From Myxococcus xanthus (GTDB lineage: Bacteria > Myxococcota > Myxococcia > Myxococcales > Myxococcaceae): a stretch of 64,000 bases of DNA. Location of the stretch: NCBI RefSeq assembly GCF_006402735.1, contig NZ_CP017174.1, positions 6,800,001 to 6,864,000 on the forward strand. Direction: 5' to 3'. The notes beneath the pieces were generated by a model. The model saw only the letters and a list, made by a program, of their open reading frames with translations, was not told the origin of the DNA and ran no database searches. Position 1 is the stretch's first letter. Each line of letters begins with the position of its first letter. Shown in pieces: positions 54,701-62,518 of this stretch. The position numbers and the translations under genes were made by a program.

Positions 54701-56772
54701 CCCAGCAGCGTCTGGAAGAACTGGTGGAACGACAGGCGCTCCACGCAGGTGTCGATGTACGGCGTGCCATCCTTCGCGAGCTCGGCCTTGGGCCGCGCGG
54801 TGTCGATGTTCAGGTCCGAGAGCACCACGCCGAGCACCTTCTCCTGGCGCTCGTCCTTGCAGTACTGAAGGAAGGCGCGAAAGTCCGTGCCGCGCGCGTT
54901 CTTGTTGCGGTCTCCCGGCGCGGGGGGATGCCACGCCACCACGCTCACCTCGGGCGCGTTCCGCACCTGCGCCAGCCGCACCGGAATCCGGATGGGCTCC
55001 CGCTTGCTGTAGAGACTCTTGACGGTCTGCGCCTGCTCTTCCTCCGCTTCGTCCCCCATCGTGGTGTCGACATCCATTGACGAGGATTCGCCACCCGGCG
55101 AGCGCTTCGCCACGTAAGCACTGAGGTACGAGATGGCCGATTCGTCCACGTCCAACTTGGACTTGCGCCACAGGACACCGTACGCCTCATCCTGGGTGTA
55201 GAGCCCCTTGACGGGCTTGTCGGGCACCTCCGCGGGCCACGACGCATAGACCTCCTCACCGCGCGCCTTGCACTGGTCGTTCAGCGCATCACGGATGCGA
55301 AGGAACTCGCGCAGACCCGCGTGCGACTCCGGCGCGTCCTCCACCTCGCCCTTGCGCTCCTGGTACTCGGCGAGCTTCTTTTCGTAGACGCGCTGCAGAT
55401 GCGCGTCGTTGGAGCGGTGCAGGCAGTTCTCGAGGACCTGCTCCTGCCTGGCTGGGACCTTCTTGGCGCCCAGGCCCGCGATGACCGCCAGGTAGCGGTG
55501 GAACAGGATGCCGCAGTGCTCGCGGAGAAGCGCGATGCCAAGCTTCGCCAACTCGTCCCGCTTCTCCTTCTCCTTCGCCTCCGCGCCTCCCTTCTTCGAG
55601 TCCTTCTCCTTCGACGTGTAGCGGTTCGCATGGGGCTGGAGCCAATCGTAGTAGCCCTCCTCCACGAGCAGCCGCACGCAGAGCAGGCAGTAGGCATCCA
55701 GCTTCGCCTGCTTCTTCCCGTGCACGTCGATCGACGTCGCGACGAGCGCCTCGGGCGGGTCCTCGTCTTCTTCGGCGTCCTCGTCCTTCGCCTTCTTCAC
55801 CGGAGGCTTGCCAAAGCGCTTCACGAGGTCTGGCTCACAGGCCCCCCAGGCCGCATCGAGCCTGCCCGCGATGATGCCCAGCCTGTCGGGTCCCAGCGCC
55901 CGCGAGGTCTCGCTCCACTCGATATGGGAGGGGTCCCACGCCTCGGCGTCCGTGCCCTGTTCGTCACGTGGCCAGATGGTCCGCCGCACGTGCTCCGCGA
56001 AGTGCTTCGCCAGGTCGTTGAGGAGCGCCGCCTCCTGCTCCGCAATCTGACCGACCAGTGTGTCGGGGGCGGTCTTGACCTGGTAGCCATTGGGCTCGAC
56101 GAATGCCGACGCCAGTCGCATCAACACCGGAAGCTTCGTTCCGCTGCCTCCGCGCCCCGTGTGCTGCTTCATCTGGACCGGCGGCTTGGGCTCCACCAGA
56201 CGGATGCCACCCTTCTTCTTCAGCTCCAGGATGGTGACGATGTCGGCGTTCGCCGTGCGGATGACATGGGCCAGGGCGGCAATGGTCCACGGCTTGCGCA
56301 CCGGGAGCGTTCCGCTCGGGCCTCCGCCCAGGTCCGCGATGTTCCACAGGAGCGTCCGCAGTGGGAAGCTCGGCGGAACCACGGGCTTGTCGGAGACGGT
56401 GGTCTCCGCACCCAACGGGACACAGCGCTCCTCGGCGACGTCGTCGCCCATCGTGTTGGACGGTGGCGACTCCGGAGGCGTGATGTCGTCGGTGACCAGC
56501 GATGCCCGGAGCGTCTCATCACGCATCTCGTTGCTGGAGAGCCGGTACGACTCCTCGTCGTCCAGGAAGTCGTCCAGGACGTCGTCGTAGTCGCCGCTCT
56601 CCAGCCGCTCGACCTCTTCCTGAGCGTCCTCCTCGAAATCGGCCCCCATCGAGTCGAGGGGGGGCGGAGTGCTGGGAGGGGCCGAGACCAGCACCGCGCC
56701 GCATTCCAAGCAGCGCGGCGGCGTCACGGACAGGTCGCGCATCGTGCCGAGCGCGCAGTTGGGGCACTGCAT
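51781..56772 (-). CDS. Giant multidomain protein: zinc ribbon, EEP-like fold, OTU protease domain, two DUF7831-like domains
   Basis: 1663 residues; GGAGG nine bases before the ATG. Order: zinc ribbon (Cys3, 6, 21, 24); acidic linker; LLWNIADLGG (141 to 150) and IVTILELKKKGG (Glu183) opening an endonuclease/exonuclease/phosphatase fold, whose later motifs are LSDLNID (651 to 657) and LSDHMPLVSDL (885 to 895); a charged helical insert lies between (about 240 to 580). Then an OTU-type cysteine protease: NAGGGDCLFRSLSQLLFG (Cys1035), WGDHVVLAAASHLFQVRFEM (1128 to 1147) and LGNAHYEAV (His1185). Then HPHALFLFGENAVAKKARYP, QAVIRMNSNALGIRT and DIGTGVAGLPGKAP (1271 to 1372), like DUF7831, and a weaker copy (1443 to 1530). 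The tail has acidic tracts and the basic clusters VKRKER, RNKKQR and PKKQK. No signal peptide. Likely an effector; unproven. Confidence 0.8.
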   Translation of the reverse strand: MQCPNCALGTMRDLSVTPPRCLECGAVLVSAPPSTPPPLDSMGADFEEDAQEEVERLESGDYDDVLDDFLDDEESYRLSSNEMRDETLRASLVTDDITPPESPPSNTMGDDVAEERCVPLGAETTVSDKPVVPPSFPLRTLLWNIADLGGGPSGTLPVRKPWTIAALAHVIRTANADIVTILELKKKGGIRLVEPKPPVQMKQHTGRGGSGTKLPVLMRLASAFVEPNGYQVKTAPDTLVGQIAEQEAALLNDLAKHFAEHVRRTIWPRDEQGTDAEAWDPSHIEWSETSRALGPDRLGIIAGRLDAAWGACEPDLVKRFGKPPVKKAKDEDAEEDEDPPEALVATSIDVHGKKQAKLDAYCLLCVRLLVEEGYYDWLQPHANRYTSKEKDSKKGGAEAKEKEKRDELAKLGIALLREHCGILFHRYLAVIAGLGAKKVPARQEQVLENCLHRSNDAHLQRVYEKKLAEYQERKGEVEDAPESHAGLREFLRIRDALNDQCKARGEEVYASWPAEVPDKPVKGLYTQDEAYGVLWRKSKLDVDESAISYLSAYVAKRSPGGESSSMDVDTTMGDEAEEEQAQTVKSLYSKREPIRIPVRLAQVRNAPEVSVVAWHPPAPGDRNKNARGTDFRAFLQYCKDERQEKVLGVVLSDLNIDTARPKAELAKDGTPYIDTCVERLSFHQFFQTLLGPEADASHLYDMAPQLSTIAKSKFGSWAVDSENAFGDGSLKTLRSFVNSRVKPEMFAPFKMSTGHELRPMFSSAEDVLAHIESFITPPQQRYGASGYDKILVYSRRTDGWMLEQSSVYVIPFPMALADEKEKGLFFIHGDLLPKHLQPFWRLIQLEDAELPEDKRIFDQLRAPGVKLTGSEDARWEEVMAAAKKLSDHMPLVSDLRLIYSGEEALVVEEVEVEVAAETASSELGHLEALCAAYQQSQVADDEATEALGAILDAAEKVPASDHARSNALVAEAMQWRETFAALRSAGFDREAYWDHRPALESEMGKDKGGGQGISLDSYLGSIHQGRVYNAGGGDCLFRSLSQLLFGTEEHHREVRQAVVNHLEDLLAGQSLDNGGMVGPATAATFRQDMGLLLDWHREAWPQEPAYRRVAGMDPWRQYLRAMSRDRVWGDHVVLAAASHLFQVRFEMFARTGATSYWTDLVDFVPRTEGHAARPLLRLVNLGNAHYEAVGPADAPLPAAAAFPAELGALSERRRRDEGQAPQPGSKTVESPRTAATSTQSATAASAPHTVGPVCKWPHTCYFQFDTPTHHPHALFLFGENAVAKKARYPQPNTQAVIRMNSNALGIRTCWVPGKGMEDTDLAKNQQAIDEDCAEAVQLLKSGKYTTLVVPWNHSRGHVDIGTGVAGLPGKAPRTWAHLTKKIDELIDWANKHLGTVLVVSQVNVLVPTVVRQQASDLHVQEVSVVMSQAAFMGDDSSTSVLGQPNVVSLRTLLFSGATSPETGLLSDKDYEKNKAMLDEDLDVLTQKVESGQYRRLVLERDDEGRIVLGTELGKLDKHAPRTLDYLRERLEALCWRCTEVYVRSVASQEQVVEDDASMQGIEEWQALEDNSRGVKRKERGFVHEDEEEDDDDATDEMSPADWGTAAFSGSGQVAPSRNKKQRLLGEPASAEEDEEVQLMSGDDEPPPPPVWMEGDEAGPKKQK

Positions 56773-56790
56773 GACGAAAGACCTCCGGTG

Positions 56791-57768
56791 CTACGAGCGG
56801 TGCAACAGGCCCAACGCGGCGCAGGTCGCCTCGTCGGCCTCTCCGCTCGGAGGCAGCCCGAGCGCGTACTGGAACCACTCCACGGCCAGGCGCGTCTTCG
56901 GGCCGAACTGGCCACGCTCGCCGCCACAGGAGAACCCCAGGTTCTCCAGTCGCTCCTGCAAGCCCTCCGGAGCGCTCGTCGCACGCAGCGCCGCGAAGCG
57001 CAGCGTCACCTTGCGCTCGTCGTCGCGGCCGGGCGACACCGTCACCTCGCCCCGCGCCGCGCGTGCGGGCAGTACCTGCGCCATACGGCCCTCCGCGTCC
57101 GTCATGCCCTCGCGCGCGGGCAATTCCTCCTCGTCGTCCAGCCACACCTTCAACAGGTAGGGCTGGTGCGCTCGGGGGTGGTGCGTGCCGTCGCGCAGCA
57201 CCACCACCAGGGACAGGGGAAGCCCGATGCGGTGAACCACATGCCGGAAGCCGGTCTCCACCGCCGTCCACTCGTGGGAGAACGGCCGCACCTCCACACG
57301 CGTTCCCGGCGCAGGGGCCACCTCCGGGGTGAGCGGCTGCCCCGTGCTCGAATCGATGAGCCGCGAGGGACGCACACCCAGCTTCGCCGCCAGCACCGCG
57401 AGCGACTCCGTCCCTTCGCACGTCCAGGACAGCGGCTTCGGTCGTGAGACGGAGCCCCAACGAGGCGCTGCGCCCGCGGCGCGCGGAGGCAGGGGAAGCC
57501 GGCCGAGCACCCGCCACAGCGCGGGCTCCACGTCGAGCAACCGGAAGCGGTAGCGCCCCACCTCGAGCCCCTCGAACAGCGCGACGCCGTGCTCGTCGGT
57601 GCGCGTGCGCAGCGCCGCGTCCGCCGTCTCCTGCGCCAGCTCCACCGCTACGCCGGACAGCGGCGTCTCGCGGTCATCGACGACGACCACCTCCACCTGC
57701 CCCTTGCCCGCCTGCAATGGGCATGGAGCAACCGCCGGGTCCTGCCGTGAAGTCGAGGAAGGGGGCAT
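56791..57768 (-). CDS. Transthyretin-like / peptidoglycan-binding domain protein
   Basis: 325 residues. Residues about 25 to 80 (VEVVVVDDRETPLSGVAVEL, TDEHGVALFEGLEVGRYRF) form a carboxypeptidase-regulatory or transthyretin-like beta domain. The middle includes a LysM-like segment (ESLAVLAAKLGVRPSRLIDS) and a beta region with a second transthyretin-like motif (GMTDAEGRMAQVLPARA). The end, GLQERLENLGFSCGGERGQF then AVEWFQYALGLPPSGEAD, is a peptidoglycan-binding type 1 domain. No signal peptide is evident. The combination of such beta domains with a PG-binding module is frequent beside VgrG and PAAR genes of type VI secretion systems; none of those is in this window. It is 18 bases upstream of the giant gene and likely cotranslated. 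Confidence 0.75.
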   Translation of the reverse strand: MPPSSTSRQDPAVAPCPLQAGKGQVEVVVVDDRETPLSGVAVELAQETADAALRTRTDEHGVALFEGLEVGRYRFRLLDVEPALWRVLGRLPLPPRAAGAAPRWGSVSRPKPLSWTCEGTESLAVLAAKLGVRPSRLIDSSTGQPLTPEVAPAPGTRVEVRPFSHEWTAVETGFRHVVHRIGLPLSLVVVLRDGTHHPRAHQPYLLKVWLDDEEELPAREGMTDAEGRMAQVLPARAARGEVTVSPGRDDERKVTLRFAALRATSAPEGLQERLENLGFSCGGERGQFGPKTRLAVEWFQYALGLPPSGEADEATCAALGLLHRS

Positions 57769-57791
57769 GAGGCATCCAGGGAGAGGAAAAG

Positions 57792-58178
57792 TCAGCGGCC
57801 CTCGCCGGGCGCGGCGTGGCGGAGGCGGAAGGCCGCTTCCTTCCGCTGGTTCTGCGCTGCCACGTCCTCGCGGCGGCGGCGCTCGCGCACCACGCGGTGC
57901 AGACGCGCGACAGGGTCCGAAACGGAGGCGTCATCCAGCCACGAGCGCATCCACGCGTGGCGACGCTGTGACTCGAAGTCATCCCCCAGCGACTCGGCGA
58001 GCTGCACGTACACGCGCACGTCGTCGAGCGAGAAGATGCCCCGGTCCACCACCCTGCGCACCACCGGCTCGAGCCGCTCGCGGGTCCATCCAGGCTCCGC
58101 CGCCGAAGGCTCCGCGAGGAGCGCCGTGACGAGCTGCGCGACGCGGCTGTCCATCGCGGCGCTGCGCAACGAACTCAT
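57792..58178 (-). CDS. Small helical protein, first gene of the effector-like operon
   Basis: 128 residues from ATG 58178; a TTG at 58262 is in frame but unlikely, and neither has a good ribosome binding site. The body (GIFSLDDVRVYVQLAESLGD, DFESQRRHAWMRSWLDDASV, SDPVARLHRVVRERRRRE) is predicted all-helical. The pattern G-I-x-x-x-x-D-V...ALG-x-x-F...W....LxD..L...x.R(L/M).R(L/V) is one I associate with small proteins encoded beside type VI effectors of the lipase and DUF4123 neighbourhoods; this is by memory. Its stop is 23 bases before the transthyretin-like gene, so the three genes form one transcript. Confidence 0.6.
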   Translation of the reverse strand: MSSLRSAAMDSRVAQLVTALLAEPSAAEPGWTRERLEPVVRRVVDRGIFSLDDVRVYVQLAESLGDDFESQRRHAWMRSWLDDASVSDPVARLHRVVRERRRREDVAAQNQRKEAAFRLRHAAPGEGR

Positions 58179-58447
58179 CTGCGACTCGCGAATCCGCAAC
58201 AACGTTGAAACCGTCCCGATGGAGTGACGCGAGATTATTTCTGTTTCACGCGAATCAAACAAGGTGCCACGACGCGCTCCGCACCGAGCACCACGGCCTC
58301 CTGGAATTCGTCGGATTCACGCGCGAAATACCGGAGTTCGACACCGCGCCGCGCGAAGGTGGCCCCTTCGCGGTTGGGCTACAACCGCGCCGCGCCTTCC
58401 TGCCCGCACGTCCGTGCCAGGACCAACGCCCCGTGGAGGAACAGCCG

Positions 58448-60526
58448 ATGACGCCCGTGGACCGGACCTGGAAGTACCCCTCCACACGCAGAGACGCGCG
58501 GAGCGGCTACACGCTGCACGGCCAGCGCTTCGACGACCCCTACGCGTGGATGGAACAGCTCGATGCGCCGGAGACGCAGGCGTGGATTTCCGAGCAGGAG
58601 GCCCTCACGCAATCGGTGCTCCACGCCCTCCCTGGCCGCGAGGCACTGCGCGAGGCGGTCACCCGCTCCGCGCGGCAGGCACGCAGGTCCCCGCCCATTT
58701 CCGCCGGTCCGGGAGGGCGTGAGTTCCTCTGGCAGGCAGAGGCCCGCGACGACAAGCTCAAGCTCCTGCTCCGGCGCCACGAAGGAGCGCCGTTGGAGAC
58801 GTTGCTCGACCCCAATACGTGGGCGAGCAACGAGGTGCTCGTCTTCGCGGTCCCCTCCCCGGATGGCGCATTCGTCGCGTTCGGCAAGGCCGTGGGAAGC
58901 GCCCACGGCGCATTGATTCACGTACTCGAGATCTCAACGGGGAGGCTGCTGCAGGACCGCCCCCGAGGCACCAGCCACGCCTCGGTGGCCTGGCGGCCCG
59001 ATGCATCCGGGTTCTTCTACGCCGCGAACCCCGACCCCGGCGAGGTGCCCACAGGCGAAGAGGCTCACTGGAACGCCGTCTACGAGCACCGGCTGGGCTC
59101 GGGCGCACCCGCCCGGCGCGTCTTCGGTGATGACCACGAGAAGGAATACTGGTGCACCGTCAAAGTGAGCGAGTGCGGCCGCTTCGCCGTGCTCGCGAAG
59201 TGGGACTACGTCCACGCCAACGTCATCACCCTGCTGCGCCTCGTGGACGATGCGCGCATCCCCGTGGCCACGGGGATGAAGTCCCTCAATCAGGTGCAGG
59301 TCATCGGCGAGTCCCTGCTCATCCACACCGACCTCGAGGCGCCTCGCGGCCGGCTCTGCACCGCGCCGCTGTCGGCGCCCACGCAGTGGCGGACGCTCAT
59401 CCCTGAAAGCGAGCACACGCTTCAGACGGTCGCGGGCGTCGGCGGCCGGCTCTACGCCGTCTACTCACGCGCGGCGGCGCACCACGTGCGCATCCACGCC
59501 GAGGACGGCACCTGGCTGCGCGACCTGAAGCTCCCAGCCCTGGGCGCCGTGAATCGCAACGAGGGCGAGGGAATCGTCAGCGGCGTCAGCGGCCCATGGC
59601 GGGGCGACGAGGTGTGGGTGAACTTCATGTCGTACGTGCAGGCACCCTCTGTCTATCGCTACGACTACGACGCAGACCTGCTGACGCCGTACCACGTCCC
59701 CGACGTCGGGCTCGACGCGTCCAAATACGTGACGGAGCAGGTCTGGTACCCGTCGCTCGACGGCACCCGGGTGTCCATGTTCCTCGTCCACCGGAAGGAC
59801 CTGCCGCGCGACGGACAGTGGCCCGTGAGGCTGAGTGGCTACGGCGGCTTCAACATCTCCGTGGAGCCGCGCTTCACGCCGCTCCAAGCCGCCTGGCTGA
59901 AGTGGGGCGGCGTGCTGGCCTTCGCCAACGTACGGGGCGGCGGCGAGTACGGCCGCGCCTGGCACGAGGCGGCCCTCAAGACACGTCGGCAGAACGCCTT
60001 CGACGACTTCATCGCGGCGGCGCGCTGGCTCGTCTCGGAGGGCTACACGGTGCCCGCCCGACTGGCCTCGCGAGGAAACAGCAACGGTGGGCTGCTGGTC
60101 GCCGTCACCGCCCTGCAGGCCCCAGCGTCCTTTGGTGCCGTCTTCTGCCGCGCGCCCACGCTCGACATGCTGCGCTTCCCGAGCTTCGGCTACCTGAGCT
60201 CGGCCACCGTCGAATACGGCTCACCCGAGGACCCGGTTGAGGGTGCCTACCTCGCGGGGTACTCGCCCTACCACAATGTCAGAGCCGGGCTCCGTTACCC
60301 CCGGATGGCCTTCGTCGCCGCGCTGAACGACCGGACCGCCCCTCCCCACGACCCGCTGAAGATGGTCGCCAGACTTCAGGCAGACGGCACGCAGGGCGGG
60401 CCCTTTCTCCTGCTCCCGCTTCGCGACTCCGGGCATGGGGGCGGCACCACCCTGACGGCGCTCATCGAGCAGGACGTCGACGAGCTCTGCTTCTACTGTG
60501 GGGCGCTCGGCGTCTCACCGGGTTGA
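58448..60526 (+). CDS. Prolyl oligopeptidase family (S9A) serine peptidase
   Basis: 692 residues from ATG 58448 with GTGGAGGAAC upstream; the frame extends to 58205, but the added sequence is not conserved-looking. The N-terminal DPYAWMEQLDAPETQAWISE is the family signature, followed by the seven-bladed propeller (about residues 70 to 410) and the alpha/beta-hydrolase domain. The catalytic Ser545 lies in ASRGNSNGGLLVAV (relatives: GxSxGG), Asp628 in ALNDRTAPPHDPLKM and His663 in DSGHGGG. YGGFNISVEPRFTP and NVRGGGEYGRAWHEAA are conserved blocks. No signal peptide, so probably cytoplasmic, acting on short proline-containing peptides. Divergent from the effector-like operon with 269 bases between. 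Confidence 0.92.
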   Translation: MTPVDRTWKYPSTRRDARSGYTLHGQRFDDPYAWMEQLDAPETQAWISEQEALTQSVLHALPGREALREAVTRSARQARRSPPISAGPGGREFLWQAEARDDKLKLLLRRHEGAPLETLLDPNTWASNEVLVFAVPSPDGAFVAFGKAVGSAHGALIHVLEISTGRLLQDRPRGTSHASVAWRPDASGFFYAANPDPGEVPTGEEAHWNAVYEHRLGSGAPARRVFGDDHEKEYWCTVKVSECGRFAVLAKWDYVHANVITLLRLVDDARIPVATGMKSLNQVQVIGESLLIHTDLEAPRGRLCTAPLSAPTQWRTLIPESEHTLQTVAGVGGRLYAVYSRAAAHHVRIHAEDGTWLRDLKLPALGAVNRNEGEGIVSGVSGPWRGDEVWVNFMSYVQAPSVYRYDYDADLLTPYHVPDVGLDASKYVTEQVWYPSLDGTRVSMFLVHRKDLPRDGQWPVRLSGYGGFNISVEPRFTPLQAAWLKWGGVLAFANVRGGGEYGRAWHEAALKTRRQNAFDDFIAAARWLVSEGYTVPARLASRGNSNGGLLVAVTALQAPASFGAVFCRAPTLDMLRFPSFGYLSSATVEYGSPEDPVEGAYLAGYSPYHNVRAGLRYPRMAFVAALNDRTAPPHDPLKMVARLQADGTQGGPFLLLPLRDSGHGGGTTLTALIEQDVDELCFYCGALGVSPG

Positions 60527-60622
60527 GGCACCTGCGCCGCAGGGCCCGGCCCCCAGAGGCCCCGAGCCCGCAGGAGAATTCTGCGCCCGACGACGTCAAG
60601 CGACCCACCACTCCGGGGATTC

Positions 60623-60638
60623 TTGATTCGAGAATCAA
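60623..60638. promoter_or_regulatory. Palindromic operator-like site before the lipid operon
   Basis: TTGATTC-GA-GAATCAA is a perfect 7-bp inverted repeat. A second, overlapping repeat (GATTCT...AGAATC, 60618..60636) shares its centre. It lies 67 bases before the desaturase start, and a TTGACA at 60665..60670 may be a -35 element between them. A dimeric repressor (TetR or MarR type) is a plausible binder; no such gene is in the window. Confidence 0.4.
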
Positions 60639-60704
60639 CGCGCGTTATGTCGGAAATCCCTAAATTGACAGCCCTCAGGGGAAGTCTGGGGATTCGGGGC
60701 AGCC

Positions 60705-61793
60705 ATGCCATCTGACGCATCCACCGTTAGCGATTCTCGCGCCCAGTCCCAGGATTGGCGGGCGCGCACCCAGCGGAGCGTGGTCCAGCTCGTGGGATGC
60801 GTGGGCGCCTATGTCCTGCTCGCGGGGGCCAGCTATGTCTTCTTCGCCCAAAGCCTGGTGGGCGGCGTGGCGCTGGCGGTGCTCGCGGGCGTCGTGCTCG
60901 TCCGGGTCTTCATCCTCCAGCACGACTGTGCCCACCGCTCGCTGTTCCAGCGTCCGGTGACGAATGACCGGGTGGGCGTGGTGCTGGGCATGCTGACGCT
61001 GGCGCCGCACGCGTACTGGCGGGCCATGCACCTGGTCCACCACAGCACCAGCGGCGACCTCGACCGGCGCGGCGTGGGCGACATCGTGACGATGACGGCC
61101 CAGGAGTACCTGGCGCTCAAGCCCTCCCAACGCCTGCGCTACCGGCTGTACCGGCACCCCGCGGTCCTCCTGGGCGTGGGGCCCATCTTCCAGTTCCTGC
61201 TGCGCTTCCGCATGCCGGGCATCGTCGCCAAGGAGCGCAGGCCCGAGCGCCGCTCCATCCTGGTGACGAACCTTGCGCTGGTGGCCGTCCACCTCGCGTT
61301 CCTGGCGCTGGGTGACTGGCCCCGGTGGCTGGTGGTGCACCTCATCATCACCCAGGTGGCCGCGGGCCTGGGCATCTGGCTCTTCTTCGTGCAGCACCAG
61401 GTGGAGCGGCCCTACTGGGTTCCCCGGGCGCAGTGGTCCCTGAAGGGCTCGGCGCTCCAGGGCAGCAGTCACCTGGTGCTGCCGCGCGCGTTCGAGTGGC
61501 TCTTCGGCGCCATCAACCTGCACCACGTCCATCACCTGAAGCCCCAGATTCCCAACTACCTGCTGCGCGGTTACATGGAGCAGCACGGCCTGGCCGAAGA
61601 GGGCGTGAAGCTGGACTTGCGCGACTCGGTGCTCGCCTTCCGCCTCAAGGTGTACGACGAGGCCACCGGCAGGATGACGGGCTTTCCCCCTGTCCACGCG
61701 GGCCATGCCAGGACACCGCTGGCCTCCCCGCCCTCCATCGAGCCGACAGGTCAGCTGGTCCGACTGATGACCTGCTCCGGCGAGGAACGCTGA
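60705..61793 (+). CDS. Membrane fatty acid desaturase-like enzyme
   Basis: 362 residues. Three histidine boxes bind the di-iron centre of this superfamily: HDCAHRS (about residues 73 to 79), HLVHHSTSG (about 109 to 117) and LHHVHHL (about 273 to 279). Four membrane helices are placed as in acyl-lipid desaturases (VVQLVGCVGAYVLLAGASYV, VALAVLAGVVLVRVFIL, LVTNLALVAVHLAFLAL, WLVVHLIITQVAAGLGIWLF). The likely reaction is desaturation or hydroxylation of a membrane acyl chain. First gene of a four-gene operon: the next start is two bases after its stop. Confidence 0.87.
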   Translation: MPSDASTVSDSRAQSQDWRARTQRSVVQLVGCVGAYVLLAGASYVFFAQSLVGGVALAVLAGVVLVRVFILQHDCAHRSLFQRPVTNDRVGVVLGMLTLAPHAYWRAMHLVHHSTSGDLDRRGVGDIVTMTAQEYLALKPSQRLRYRLYRHPAVLLGVGPIFQFLLRFRMPGIVAKERRPERRSILVTNLALVAVHLAFLALGDWPRWLVVHLIITQVAAGLGIWLFFVQHQVERPYWVPRAQWSLKGSALQGSSHLVLPRAFEWLFGAINLHHVHHLKPQIPNYLLRGYMEQHGLAEEGVKLDLRDSVLAFRLKVYDEATGRMTGFPPVHAGHARTPLASPPSIEPTGQLVRLMTCSGEER

Positions 61794-61795
61794 AA

Positions 61796-62518
61796 ATGCC
61801 TGATTACGTCCATGTCCTCCTCGGACTCGTGCTGGGGTACGTCATCTCCTCGTACGTCGAGTCCTTCATGCACGAGTACGTGTCCGACGCGCGTCCGAAG
61901 GCGGTGCGCTTCTGGAACCGCGCGCCGCGGCTGTTCCGGCCGATGATCAACACGCACTTCTCCCACCACACCATCCACCACGTGAGGACTTTTCGGAGCA
62001 ACCACGTGACGCAGTTCCGGAGCGAGGAGGAGAAGCAGAAGCTCACCGAGGAGCTGCTCCAGCGGGGCAAGCACGGCCGGACCATCATCAACGGCGCCTT
62101 CGCCACCCGGCTGCACGGCGAGGGCGCCTTCGTCTTCGTGGCCCCGCTGGTCATCTTCTTCCCGGTGTTCTACTTCACGCTCAAGCCCATTGCCTTCCTG
62201 GCCGGCTGCGTGACGCTGCTGCTGCCGCCCTTCATGAGCCACTTCGTCCACCCGTACCTGCACCTGCCCTTCGAGGAAGGACAGCGCACCGCGCCCCGGT
62301 GGCTGGCGTGGCTGCTGCGGACCCGCTACATGCGCGCCGTCTACCGCAACCACTTCCTGCACCACCGCTATGGCGGCGTGTCCAACTTCAACCTGGTGCT
62401 GGGGGCGGACATCGTGCGGCGGCGCACCCGCGTGCTGACAGAGAAGGACCTGGCCGTCATGGCCGAGGTGGGCATGCCGCTGCCCGAAGAGGCCCACACG
62501 CGGACCGTCCATGGCTGA
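61796..62518 (+). CDS. Membrane hydroxylase/desaturase-like protein with histidine boxes
   Basis: 240 residues; ATG 61796 is two bases after the desaturase stop, a coupled start. Histidine motifs HEYVSD (about residues 26 to 31), SHHTIHH (about 57 to 63), HPYLHLP (about 150 to 156) and NHFLHHRYGG (about 186 to 195) resemble the fatty acid hydroxylase/sterol desaturase superfamily that uses a di-iron site. Hydrophobic stretches YVHVLLGLVLGYVISSYV, FVAPLVIFFPVFYFTL and LAGCVTLLLPPFM cross the membrane. It probably modifies the same lipid as its neighbour. Its end overlaps the next gene by eight bases. Confidence 0.75.
   Translation: MPDYVHVLLGLVLGYVISSYVESFMHEYVSDARPKAVRFWNRAPRLFRPMINTHFSHHTIHHVRTFRSNHVTQFRSEEEKQKLTEELLQRGKHGRTIINGAFATRLHGEGAFVFVAPLVIFFPVFYFTLKPIAFLAGCVTLLLPPFMSHFVHPYLHLPFEEGQRTAPRWLAWLLRTRYMRAVYRNHFLHHRYGGVSNFNLVLGADIVRRRTRVLTEKDLAVMAEVGMPLPEEAHTRTVHG

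Noticed and set aside
55321-57447. 708-residue open frame on the plus strand
   Set aside because: Mirror of the giant protein and its neighbour; spans the gap between two well-supported genes.
58205-58447. N-terminal extension of the prolyl oligopeptidase
   Set aside because: In frame, but it overlaps the divergent promoter region, lacks a ribosome binding site and precedes the conserved start region; ATG 58448 with GGAGG is better.
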